Assembly (NCBI RefSeq): GCF_020880975.1
Contig: NZ_JAJIWP010000002.1
Location: 248,001-312,000 of the forward strand
Length of the DNA: 64,000 nt
Direction of reading: 5' to 3'
From: Mucilaginibacter sp. UR6-1
GTDB taxonomy: Bacteria; Bacteroidota; Bacteroidia; Sphingobacteriales; Sphingobacteriaceae
Positions 25,654 through 34,644 of the stretch are shown one piece after another. How positions within the stretch are numbered: position 1 is the first letter of the stretch; each line of letters starts with the position of its first letter. The notes under the pieces are model-generated. The model was given only the letters and a program-made list of their open reading frames with translations, ran no database searches and had not been told where the DNA came from. The translations under genes were made by a program, and so were the position numbers.

Positions 25654-27147
25654 ATGAAAAAGGAAAAAGATTGGTTTAGATTAAAAAAATACCCGCACAT
25701 TGGGCTACCCCTAAGAATGAGTGATCGGCCTTGGGTTGCTGGGTATGTGACTAACGAGGCGAAGATCGCGGGCCATGCGTTTTATCCGTTAATCCACCGC
25801 AGTAAAGTTGTTAGGAAATATCGTAAGTCAATAGACAAAAAAACTGGTGTACGTTCAGAACTAAGGGTTGCTACAAAGAAACCACGTGAATTATACTATG
25901 CCAATCATTTTGATGCATGCATTTATAGCTATTATGCAAAACTGCTAAATTTATCTTACGAGAAAAAACTTGGCCAACTTGCTTTAAAAAATGCTGTTAC
26001 TGCATACCGCAAAATACCTTTTGATCCGACTAACTCTAATTCACCTAACAAATCCAGTGCGGATTTTGCCGGTGAAGTATTTCGATATATTTTAGATCAC
26101 GAGGAAGATAAACTTGTGGCTATTACTTTTGACATCAAGGCATTTTTTGATACGCTGGAGCATTCTCGGTTAAAAAGAGCTTGGTGCCAAGTCAAAGACC
26201 AGCAATCACTAAATGACGCTGAATATAATATATTTAAAAGTATCACGAATTTTGCCTTCGTAAACGAAAACCAAATTTTCAATGTTTTCAAAAATTCGAT
26301 TATCACACAAAGTCCTTCAGGTGTCAAAAAAACGAAAGCTGTAAAGCGTTATAAGCATTTGAAAGATGCTCGTGCAATTGCTTTTTGCGACTTAGCAGAT
26401 ATTGATCAATTACGTAAATCTAACCTCATTATTGGTAATAATGCGCCTGCCGGTCGCCCAAAAAAAACTAAAGGTATTCCACAAGGAACACCAATCAGTG
26501 CAGCATTAGCCAATGTTTACATGCTTCCGTTCGATTATGCCATAAATAATTTAATAACAGCAATAGGCGGTATCTACCGCCGGTACTCAGATGACATGAT
26601 AGTAATCTGTTCAGAGCCGCATGCATCTTATGTTATTAACGCTTTTGATAAAGCGATTAAAGAACGGGATTTAGAAATCCAGCTTGATAAAACCCAAATA
26701 TTTAAATTTGTACGTAAAAACGGCAAGTTTCACTGTGAACAACAATACGAGAAATGTCTACATCTCACAAAAAATCTGGAATACTTAGGATTCGAGTTTG
26801 ACGGTCAGCGCTCCTATTTAAAATCGGCAAGCTTGGCATCCTACTACCGCAAAATGAAAAAGGCCGTTCAAAGATGTCGCTACTACTCAAAATCTGTGAA
26901 GAAGTCTAAAGCTGTAGGTCAAATTTTTCAAACGCGCTTATATAAAAAATTCAGCTATCTTGGTGCCAAGCGTAGGCGCATCTATATACAAGATAAATCC
27001 AACCCTACAAATTGGATAAAAACGGAATCCCATAATTGGGGAAACTACATATCTTACGCCCATTTAGCTACAAATAAATTGCCCAATAACAGAATTAAAC
27101 ACCAGATTAGGCGTCACTGGAAAATTTTAAACCAGCTAATTAGTTAA
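25654..27147 (+). CDS. Reverse transcriptase, UG/DRT (defence-type) lineage
   Basis: The product is a 497-residue single-protein RT. Motifs in order: KPRELYYANHFDACIYSYYA (about 76-95), motif A with FDIKAFFD (Asp160), GIPQGTPISAALANVYM (about 274-290), catalytic YSDD (311-314) and motif E-like LEYLGFEFDG. An insertion of about 80 residues lies between motif A and the QG motif, and a basic ~110-residue C-terminal extension (KKSKAVGQIF, KRRRIYIQDK) follows. There is no maturase X, HNH or integrase domain, so it is not a group II intron protein. QGTPIS and YSDD differ from the retron pattern QGxPTSP/YADD. It is preceded by the 288-nt structured leader. The gene is lysine-rich and A/T-rich compared with its neighbours and lies between gene remnants, suggesting transfer. 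Abortive phage defence is a reasonable but untested inference. Confidence 0.92.
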   Translation: MKKEKDWFRLKKYPHIGLPLRMSDRPWVAGYVTNEAKIAGHAFYPLIHRSKVVRKYRKSIDKKTGVRSELRVATKKPRELYYANHFDACIYSYYAKLLNLSYEKKLGQLALKNAVTAYRKIPFDPTNSNSPNKSSADFAGEVFRYILDHEEDKLVAITFDIKAFFDTLEHSRLKRAWCQVKDQQSLNDAEYNIFKSITNFAFVNENQIFNVFKNSIITQSPSGVKKTKAVKRYKHLKDARAIAFCDLADIDQLRKSNLIIGNNAPAGRPKKTKGIPQGTPISAALANVYMLPFDYAINNLITAIGGIYRRYSDDMIVICSEPHASYVINAFDKAIKERDLEIQLDKTQIFKFVRKNGKFHCEQQYEKCLHLTKNLEYLGFEFDGQRSYLKSASLASYYRKMKKAVQRCRYYSKSVKKSKAVGQIFQTRLYKKFSYLGAKRRRIYIQDKSNPTNWIKTESHNWGNYISYAHLATNKLPNNRIKHQIRRHWKILNQLIS

Positions 27148-27290
27148 TCCTCCGGCTTCTCCCTCGCATCCGCCATTCTTACTATCCTCGGTTCAAACTT
27201 GACCAGTACTTCCACCAAGTCATGCTGTGCGGCCATTACGGTGTGTATGTCCTTATAGGACATGGGGGCTTCATCCATATCGCTGCCCAT
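27144..27290 (-). pseudogene. rtcB: C-terminal fragment of rtcB (RNA ligase)
   Basis: The minus strand encodes 48 residues starting MGSDMDEAPMSYKDIHTVMA and ending REKPED. This matches the C-terminal end of RtcB (DEAPxxYKDI..VM..Q.DLVEV...F.P.IV.M). Everything before it is missing; the frame meets a stop 17 nt further upstream. Its stop codon overlaps the RT stop by 3 nt in tail-to-tail orientation. RtcB joins 2',3'-cyclic phosphate RNA ends and is often encoded with TROVE/Ro60, of which a fragment lies at 24968. The fragment has no metal or guanylate-binding residues and cannot be active. Confidence 0.85.
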
Positions 27291-27579
27291 TAAGGTATGT
27301 GCTTGTTAACCAGGTTTAGCGAAGTATCCGGCTTGCTTAAGCAGTTTAAGGCTTTTAACCATGTTTGCAGCAGAAAATCAACACTGCTGAGTAATGGTAT
27401 ATATGCTGTTTTTGTAAATATTGAGTGCCCGCACATCTATGTACAGCAAAATATAAATTAGCTTTAATTGAACTTGCACAGCTACAATAATATTTTTAAT
27501 TTACCAAATCTTTAAATGTAAGTACAGTTTATCGGCGTTTCATTGTAAAAAGATATAGATATTATAATTTAAATTAATA

Positions 27580-28170
27580 ATGCAACGGGATGCCGAAATA
27601 TATCACAAAATAGAGGATCATGGTTTAATTGATTTATTAAATCAAGGTAATTACAGTGCTTTTAAAGAAGTTTATAATAGGTACAATAGTTTACTTTTTA
27701 TTTACGCTTATCGCAAATTACAGGATAAAGAAGAAGCTCAGGATGTTGTGCAGGATGTTTTTATCAATATTTGGTCTAACCATGCTACGTTTAACATCAA
27801 TACTACCCTCTCTGGTTACCTATATAAAGCAGTACTTAATAAAATTTTAAATATCATACGGCACAAAGGTGTTCGTGAAGGGTATATTGCTGATATTCAA
27901 AATCTGATAACCAATCAAACCGATACCACTGATTATCTTATCCGCGAGAAAGACATAGCCGCCCTCATTGAAAAGGAAATAGCATCCCTACCATTAAGGA
28001 TGCGTGAGGTGTTTGAACTGCGTACAAAAGAATACTTATCCAATAAAGAAATTGCAGAACGGCTTAGCCTTTCAGAGCACACCGTAGCTACGCATATTAA
28101 AAAAGCATTGAGAATTCTTAAAGCAAAATTCGGAGCCAACGCTGTGCTCTTTTATTTGCTGATGTTTTAA
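27580..28170 (+). CDS. ECF sigma factor (Bacteroidota, FecI/SusR-type)
   Basis: The product is a 196-residue RNA polymerase ECF sigma factor. Region 2 is at about 25-95 (AFKEVYNRYNSLLFIYAYRKLQDKEEAQDVVQDVF) and region 4 at about 130-185 (SLPLRMREVFELRTKEYLSNKEIAERLSLSEHTVATHIKKAL). It is followed by a FecR-type anti-sigma gene and an STN-SusC gene, the standard trans-envelope relay: substrate binding to SusC releases sigma via FecR. It presumably drives the 29662-37872 operon. Confidence 0.95.
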   Translation: MQRDAEIYHKIEDHGLIDLLNQGNYSAFKEVYNRYNSLLFIYAYRKLQDKEEAQDVVQDVFINIWSNHATFNINTTLSGYLYKAVLNKILNIIRHKGVREGYIADIQNLITNQTDTTDYLIREKDIAALIEKEIASLPLRMREVFELRTKEYLSNKEIAERLSLSEHTVATHIKKALRILKAKFGANAVLFYLLMF

Positions 28171-28323
28171 TAATATTGAGTTATAAATACACTCCACTTT
28201 TATCGTTTATAATTTTCTTAAAAAAAATATCAACCCAATACCCGACAGCCTTTTGTGAAGTGTCTTGTTATAGTAAAACGACGTATAAACCTACGTAATT
28301 CAACTATATCTAAGTATTAATTG

Positions 28324-29517
28324 ATGGCGAATAAAAATGCTGCTGAGCTGTTTGAACGATTTAAGAAAGGTAAGTGCACCGATGCGGAGCAACAGCTTAT
28401 TGAATATTGGGCACATCATTTAAATGAGGAAGGTGAGCATGATCTGACCGAATCAGATTTGGAGGATGCCCGGGTTACAATGTGGGCATCGATAGATAGC
28501 TCCCGATCAAATAATGTTAAACGCCTGTATTGGTCAGTTGCAGCAGCGGCTATATTGATATTTGCCTTGTTGGCTGTGTTACTTAAAAATGATATTATCA
28601 ATAACAGAACAAAGTCATTCCCATCTGCCGAAAGCAGATTGGCTAATACCATTAAAGTTGGTGGCAATAAGGCCATACTCACGCTTTCAAACGGCAAAAA
28701 GGTGGTGTTGGATGATATAAAAAATTTCAGCATAACTGATGAGGATGGCATTAGCATTAATAAAACTTCTTCAGGTCAACTTATCTATACATTTACCAAA
28801 AAGAAGTATGGTAATGATAACTCCGCCGGATATAATACTATAACAACTCCTAAAGGCGGGCAATACCAGGTAAATTTACCCGATGGCAGCAAGGTGTGGT
28901 TAAATGCCGCAACTACCTTACGCTTTCCGCTTAATTTTCAAAAAAACGTAAGGCTGGTTGAGTTGTCGGGCGAGGGATATTTCGAGGTAAAGCACTTGAA
29001 TGATGCTAATGGCCAAAAAGTTAGATTCATGGTTAAAACCATAGGTGCCGCGTCACAATCGGTAGAGGTATTGGGCACTCACTTTAATATTAATGCTTAT
29101 AGTAATGAAAATGCTATAAAAACCACGCTGCTCGAGGGTAGCGTGAAGGTAAGCACCCTTTCAGGCACCGCTTCACCGGCATATAGTAAAATTCTGAAAC
29201 CCGGAGAGCAATCCGTTTTAAATCAGGGTAAGATAGCTGTAATAAAAACAGATACGGAAGACGCTGTAGCCTGGAAAAACGGCTATTTCAGATTTAATGA
29301 TGAAAGCCTTGAAAGCATAATGCGCAAGGTAGAACGATGGTATAATGTTGATGTACAGTACCAGGATGAAGCTTTAAAGAAATTATCATTTGCAGGAGTT
29401 ACAACACGCTTTGCCAATGTGGCCGAATTGCTGAAAGTACTTGAATTAACAGGAGAAGTAAAGTTCAGGATAGATGGAAACAGTATAGTCGTACTCGGCA
29501 AAAAAAACCTTTTATAA
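28324..29517 (+). CDS. FecR-type anti-sigma factor
   Basis: The product is a 397-residue inner-membrane protein. The ATG at 28324 is preferred over the adjacent TTG at 28321. A cytoplasmic sigma-binding segment (about 1-65) is followed by one membrane helix (LYWSVAAAAILIFALLAVLL), a FecR domain (about 175-285, TPKGGQYQVNLPDGSKVWLNAATTLRFP) and a C-terminal DUF4974/STN-interacting domain (about 310-395, NGYFRFNDESLESIMRKVERWYNVDV). It holds the adjacent ECF sigma factor inactive until signalled by the STN domain of SusC. Confidence 0.94.
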   Translation: MANKNAAELFERFKKGKCTDAEQQLIEYWAHHLNEEGEHDLTESDLEDARVTMWASIDSSRSNNVKRLYWSVAAAAILIFALLAVLLKNDIINNRTKSFPSAESRLANTIKVGGNKAILTLSNGKKVVLDDIKNFSITDEDGISINKTSSGQLIYTFTKKKYGNDNSAGYNTITTPKGGQYQVNLPDGSKVWLNAATTLRFPLNFQKNVRLVELSGEGYFEVKHLNDANGQKVRFMVKTIGAASQSVEVLGTHFNINAYSNENAIKTTLLEGSVKVSTLSGTASPAYSKILKPGEQSVLNQGKIAVIKTDTEDAVAWKNGYFRFNDESLESIMRKVERWYNVDVQYQDEALKKLSFAGVTTRFANVAELLKVLELTGEVKFRIDGNSIVVLGKKNLL

Positions 29518-29661
29518 ACCAATAAATATTTAAAAATTATGAGCAATCCACCGTGACTACGCATACCCCGTGCCTTATATTGTAGTATTTGATTTTTGAT
29601 TAAATATTTGATTTTAAGGTGTTTGTATAAAATTATGGAGTAACAAATTAAATTAATTTAA

Positions 29662-32600
29662 ATGCGTACAATATTTACAAATATTTTTTATAATTCTGCT
29701 AACCGCCATTGGAAACCCCTGATAATTATGAAACTTATTGCCATTTTAGTTTTGGCTACCCTGATGCAGGTACAAGCCAGGAGCTTTGCCCAGCAAATTA
29801 CCTTGAGCCAAAAAAATGTAACCTTAAAACAGGTTTTTATTGAAATAAATAAGCAAACCGGTTATAACATACTTTGGGCTTCAAAAAGCGTTAGCAACAA
29901 CCGTTTGGTAAGCGTAAGCTTAAACCAGGCATCTATTACACAGGCATTAAACCAGTGTTTAAAAGATTTTCCGCTTACCTATACAATCAATGAGAAAACC
30001 ATAGTGATCAGGGAACGCGATGAAACAAAAATAAATACTAAAGATGAAACCCCTTTTATTAAAATAACCGGTATGGTAACCGATGAAAAAGGTTACCCGC
30101 TGCCGGGAGCTACTATAAAAGTTAAGGGCACGGCCAATGCAGCCGTTTGTAATGATAAAGGCGAATACACCATAAATGCATCAAGCGGCGACGTTTTAGT
30201 TTACACCTACATTGGCTTTGTAACTACTGAGGTAATTATTGGCACGCAAACCAATATTAATGTAACCTTAAAGGAGATCAAGAACGAATTGGGTGGTGTA
30301 GTAATTACTGCCTTGGGTATCAAAAAGGAAAAGCGAACGCTATCCTACAACGTGCAGGAAATAAACAATGAGGAGCTCACCAAAGTAAAGGACCCTAATT
30401 TTGTTAATGCGCTTGCAGGCAAAGTAGCCGGTGCAACCATTAACACCAGTTCAACAGGCCCCGGTGGTAGTACAAGGGTTATATTGCGCGGTACAAAATC
30501 AATAGCGGGTAACAATAACGCCCTCTATGTGGTAGACGGTGTGCCCTTGCAGGATCTGAGTTCGGCGCAACCCGGTGATATATTTTCTGGCGCGGGCCAA
30601 ACCGGTGACGGGATTTCTAACATCAACCCGGAAGATATCGAGTCCATATCTGTACTAACAGGCCCATCGGCTGCGGCGTTATATGGTAACAGAGGTGCCA
30701 ATGGTGTAGTAGTAATCAATACCAAACGTGGTACAAAAGGCAGCTTCTCGGCAACCTTATCAAACACTACCACTTTCTCCAGTCCGTTTGTAATGCCAAA
30801 GTTTCAAAATACCTATGGCTCTGAAGAGGGGAGCTTTAGCAGTTGGGGCGAGAAACTTAAAATACCCACAAATTATGACCCTAAGGACTTTTTTCAGACA
30901 GGTGTAAATAACACTACAACTTTAAGCCTGTCTACAGGCACTGAAAAAAACCAGACCTACTTTTCAGCAGCGGCGGTTAATGCTAACGGCATCATCCACA
31001 ATAATGATTTAACCCGTTACAACTTTACACTACGCAATACCAGCAAGTTTTTAAATGATAAACTTAACCTGGATCTGAGCGCAATGTACGTTAACCTTAA
31101 AGAGCAGAATATGCTGGCACAGGGGCAATATTTTAACCCGCTTGTACCTATTTATCTGTTTCCAAGAGGCGATGATATCCGTAAATACCAGGCGTTTGAA
31201 AGGTATGATGCCGAGCGTAACTTTAAAACGCAGTACTGGCCATTCGGCGATCAGGGTTTTCAGCTTCAAAACCCTTACTGGATAACTGAGCGCGACCTTT
31301 TTCAAAACAATAAGGACCGCTATATGCTAACAGCCAGCTTGCAGTATAACATCAATAGCTGGATGAATATTACCGCGCGGATAAAAACCGACCAGTCGTC
31401 GGCTTTAAACGAGCGTAAATATTACGCATCAACAGCCGGTTTATTTGCAAGCGCTGCCGGGGCTTACCACCGGTATAATATTTCATCGGGCCAAACTTAT
31501 GCCGATGTGTTGCTGAACATTAACAAAACTTTTAAAGATTTCTCTGTTTCAGGCAACGTAGGCGCAAGTTTGCAGGATGATAAGTATGATGATGCTTCAA
31601 TTGCCGGTAACCTGGGTAGTGTACCTAACTTGTTTAGTTATAATAATATCAATTTTTCGCAAATAAAGGCGCTGCAAAGCAGTTATCATAACCAGTTACA
31701 GGCTGTTTTTGCAACTACTCAAATTGGGTACAAAGGTCTTGTTTACCTGGATGCGAGCGCCCGTACAGATGCTCCCTCGCAACTTGCGGGTACTAACACA
31801 AAATACCTGTTTTATCCGTCAGTGGGTTTATCCAGCGTACTTACTGATGCACTGAAGTTTAAATCAGATATGCTGTCGTTCATGAAAGTACGCTTTTCAT
31901 ACGGTGAAGTAGGTAACCCGCCTGCTTATGGTATTACCATACCAACCTACCAGCTAACTACCGGATTTCCGAATTTGCTTACCGCTCTTCCGGTTGATCT
32001 GAAGCCAGAGCGTACCAAATCATACGAGGCAGGTGTTAACCTGGTTTTGTGGAATGGTAAAGTAAAAATTGATGGTACGGTGTACAAGTCATCTACCTAC
32101 AACCAATTATTTAACCCTACAGTATCTGAATCTACAGGTTACAGCTCGGTATTTATCAATGCGGGCCGTATAGACAATAAAGGTATCGAAGTATCAGTAG
32201 GGTTGAAGCAGAATATAGGGGCAGTTAAATGGAATTCAACCATTGTTTACTCGTTAAACCGTAACAAGGTAGCTCAGTTATTGCCATCAACCGTGGTAAG
32301 CCAGTTAGGTACGGCGGTGTCACAAGATACGGTTGACCTTGGCGGCACAACAAGCTATAAAATGCTGCTTGCCAAAGGCGGCTCCATGGGCGATATTTAT
32401 GTAAATACACTAAAGGTTGACGAGCATGGAATGATCTATGTTAACCCAACCAACTATACAGTTGCGGCCGATCAAAGTAGGTATATCAAGGCCGGTAATG
32501 CCAATCCTGATTTTACGCTGGGCTGGCGCAACGGCTTTTCATACCAGGGTATTGATGTTAACTTTTTGGTTACTGCCAGGGTTGGCGGCGTAGGTGTATC

Positions 32601-33003
32601 TATTACGCAGGCAATTATGGATGGCCTGGGCGTATCGCAAAACTCAGCCACTGCCAGAGATAACGGCGGCGCTATGGTAAACGGCTTCAAAGTTCCGGCA
32701 CAGGCATACTACAGCGTTGTTGGCGGCGGCTCATCCGGCATCGGGTCTATGTATGTATACAGCGCAACCAATGTAAGGCTTGGCGAAGCTTCTATCGGTT
32801 ATGATATTCCGCTAAACAAGTATTACAAGTGGATAAAAGGGCTCAATGTATCTGTAATAGGCCGCAACCTTTTTATGTTTTACAACAAGGCGCCTTATGA
32901 TCCTGAAAGCACGGCCAGTACCGGTACTTACTACCAGGGTATAGATTATTTTATGCAGCCGAGTTTAAGAAATATAGGTTTTTCTGCCCGTTTAAAGTTT
33001 TAA
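29662..33003 (+). CDS. SusC-type TonB-dependent transporter with STN signalling domain
   Basis: The product is a 1113-residue transporter. After the signal peptide (ending QARSFAQ) comes an STN/secretin-like domain (about 45-115, ITLSQKNVTLKQVFIEINKQTGYNILW), a carboxypeptidase-regulatory-like domain (about 135-215), a plug (NELGGVVITALGIKKEKRTL, NALYVVDGVPLQDL) and a beta barrel ending RNIGFSARLKF. The STN domain contacts the FecR anti-sigma factor, consistent with the ECF/FecR pair directly upstream. An internal ATG at 29731 would also keep the signal peptide; the longer start follows the usual pattern of an N-terminal extension in this subfamily. Confidence 0.95.
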   Translation: MRTIFTNIFYNSANRHWKPLIIMKLIAILVLATLMQVQARSFAQQITLSQKNVTLKQVFIEINKQTGYNILWASKSVSNNRLVSVSLNQASITQALNQCLKDFPLTYTINEKTIVIRERDETKINTKDETPFIKITGMVTDEKGYPLPGATIKVKGTANAAVCNDKGEYTINASSGDVLVYTYIGFVTTEVIIGTQTNINVTLKEIKNELGGVVITALGIKKEKRTLSYNVQEINNEELTKVKDPNFVNALAGKVAGATINTSSTGPGGSTRVILRGTKSIAGNNNALYVVDGVPLQDLSSAQPGDIFSGAGQTGDGISNINPEDIESISVLTGPSAAALYGNRGANGVVVINTKRGTKGSFSATLSNTTTFSSPFVMPKFQNTYGSEEGSFSSWGEKLKIPTNYDPKDFFQTGVNNTTTLSLSTGTEKNQTYFSAAAVNANGIIHNNDLTRYNFTLRNTSKFLNDKLNLDLSAMYVNLKEQNMLAQGQYFNPLVPIYLFPRGDDIRKYQAFERYDAERNFKTQYWPFGDQGFQLQNPYWITERDLFQNNKDRYMLTASLQYNINSWMNITARIKTDQSSALNERKYYASTAGLFASAAGAYHRYNISSGQTYADVLLNINKTFKDFSVSGNVGASLQDDKYDDASIAGNLGSVPNLFSYNNINFSQIKALQSSYHNQLQAVFATTQIGYKGLVYLDASARTDAPSQLAGTNTKYLFYPSVGLSSVLTDALKFKSDMLSFMKVRFSYGEVGNPPAYGITIPTYQLTTGFPNLLTALPVDLKPERTKSYEAGVNLVLWNGKVKIDGTVYKSSTYNQLFNPTVSESTGYSSVFINAGRIDNKGIEVSVGLKQNIGAVKWNSTIVYSLNRNKVAQLLPSTVVSQLGTAVSQDTVDLGGTTSYKMLLAKGGSMGDIYVNTLKVDEHGMIYVNPTNYTVAADQSRYIKAGNANPDFTLGWRNGFSYQGIDVNFLVTARVGGVGVSITQAIMDGLGVSQNSATARDNGGAMVNGFKVPAQAYYSVVGGGSSGIGSMYVYSATNVRLGEASIGYDIPLNKYYKWIKGLNVSVIGRNLFMFYNKAPYDPESTASTGTYYQGIDYFMQPSLRNIGFSARLKF

Positions 33004-33017
33004 CATAGCATACAACC

Positions 33018-34634
33018 ATGACAAAGATATTTAACGTTTTTAATAATAAAACAGCAGCCCTATGCTGTATAGGGCTGTTGTTATTACATAGCTCGTGTAC
33101 TAAAAATTTCGAGGATTTTAATACCAACGAGAACCAGGCCACCGAAGAAATGCTGCAAACAGATAACCTCTCTACCGGATCTCTGATTGTACAAATGGAA
33201 AAGAACGTTTTTCCGATAGCGCAGCAGCCTATGTTTGGCGATGAGGTTTACCAGGTAATGCAAAACCTTGCCGGCGATTCATACGCGGGTTATATGGGCA
33301 CCACCAACAACTTCTTATCGGGCGCAAACAATACCACCTATGCTTTGGTGCCGGGCTGGTACGGGCAGGCTTTTTCGCGTGCATTTGTTGGTGTAATGCC
33401 TGCATGGAAGCGAATAGCCAAATCGGCTAAAACCCAAACACCGGAGGTATATGCTATTGCCAATATTATTAAAGTTGAGGCATTGCACCGCACTACTGAT
33501 ATGTACGGCCCTTTGCCATATGTTAATTTCGGCGAAACAACATCGCAAGGCAGGTACGATAGCCAAAAAGATATATACGACAAGTTTTTTGATGAGCTTG
33601 ATGAGGCAATTGAAATCCTGACAGATTTTAATACCCGTTTTCCAACCACCAAAACACTTACAAGCTACGATTTTATATATGGCGGCAACATCCCTAACTG
33701 GATAAAGTTTGCCAACTCACTTAAACTGCGCCTGGCCATGCGTATTGCCTATGCTGACCCTAATAAGGCCAAGGTTGAGGCAGAGGCTGCCGTGTCGCAT
33801 AAAATTGGTGTTATGAGCAGCGCTACTGACATTGCCGCCTTACAACATTCGTCGTCATTGGTATACAATCATCCGTTATTTATTATTGCCAACCCTGATA
33901 ACTTTAACGATACCAGGATGGGGGCCGTAATGGACTCATATCTTAACGGGTTAAAAGATCCTCGCTTACCTAAGTATTTTAATGCCGCAAGCGATGGTAC
34001 GTACCGTGGCATACGCAGTGGCATCAATATTAACAACAAAGCCACTTATGCCAGTGGCACATTTTCAACCCTTAACATTGAAGCATCTGCAAATATTACA
34101 TGGTTTAACCCGGCCGAAGCGTACTTTTTACGTGCCGAAGGAGCTATACGTGGCTGGAATATGGGTGGTACGGCCCAAAGCCTGTACGAGCAAGGTATAA
34201 AAACCTCGTTTGAGCTGAACAGCGTATCAGCAAGCGCTGATACCTATATCTCAAATGAAACCAACACGCCGGCTAACTATAGCGACCCGCGTAATGGAGC
34301 CAACAGTGCGTCAGCAAGCAGTTCTATAACTGTTAAATGGAATGATGCCGCATCATTTGAAACTAAGCTGGAGCGCATCATTACTCAAAAATGGATTGCC
34401 GTATATCCTGACGGGCAGGAGGCTTGGTCTGAATTCAGGCGTACCGGTTATCCTAAGATTTTTCCGGTTGTGGTAAACAACAGCCAGGGCCAAATAAGCA
34501 CTGATGTACAAATACGCCGCCTGCCTTTCCCGGTTAACGAGTATCAGAACAACAGGGCCGGTGTAAACCAGGGTATTGCGCTGCTTGGCGGTAATGATAA
34601 TGGTGGTACTAAATTGTGGTGGGACAAAAAATAA
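33018..34634 (+). CDS. SusD/RagB-like lipoprotein (SusD-like_2 type)
   Basis: The product is a 538-residue lipoprotein with lipobox LLHSSC and the opening TKNFEDFNTNENQAT typical of the SusD_2 subfamily that accompanies STN-SusC proteins. Mid-region TPR-like signatures are IIKVEALHRTTDMYGPLPYVNF and SLKLRLAMRIAYADP. The C-terminal part has ERIITQKWIAVYPDGQEAWSEFRRTGYPKIFP. It follows SusC by 14 nt and forms the lid of that transporter. Confidence 0.95.
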   Translation: MTKIFNVFNNKTAALCCIGLLLLHSSCTKNFEDFNTNENQATEEMLQTDNLSTGSLIVQMEKNVFPIAQQPMFGDEVYQVMQNLAGDSYAGYMGTTNNFLSGANNTTYALVPGWYGQAFSRAFVGVMPAWKRIAKSAKTQTPEVYAIANIIKVEALHRTTDMYGPLPYVNFGETTSQGRYDSQKDIYDKFFDELDEAIEILTDFNTRFPTTKTLTSYDFIYGGNIPNWIKFANSLKLRLAMRIAYADPNKAKVEAEAAVSHKIGVMSSATDIAALQHSSSLVYNHPLFIIANPDNFNDTRMGAVMDSYLNGLKDPRLPKYFNAASDGTYRGIRSGININNKATYASGTFSTLNIEASANITWFNPAEAYFLRAEGAIRGWNMGGTAQSLYEQGIKTSFELNSVSASADTYISNETNTPANYSDPRNGANSASASSSITVKWNDAASFETKLERIITQKWIAVYPDGQEAWSEFRRTGYPKIFPVVVNNSQGQISTDVQIRRLPFPVNEYQNNRAGVNQGIALLGGNDNGGTKLWWDKK

Positions 34635-34644
34635 TAATGTCAAT

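Noticed and set aside
25654..27147. RT as a group II intron or diversity-generating retroelement
   Set aside because: There is no maturase X or HNH domain, no intron-like domain V seen nearby, and no DGR-type SQ motif, variable-repeat target or Avd gene in the window.
25361..27147. Classical retron
   Set aside because: The terminal stem is retron-like, but the RT has QGTPIS/YSDD instead of the retron-type QGxPTSP/YADD, and no long msd hairpin is visible. It is kept as a possibility rather than a call.
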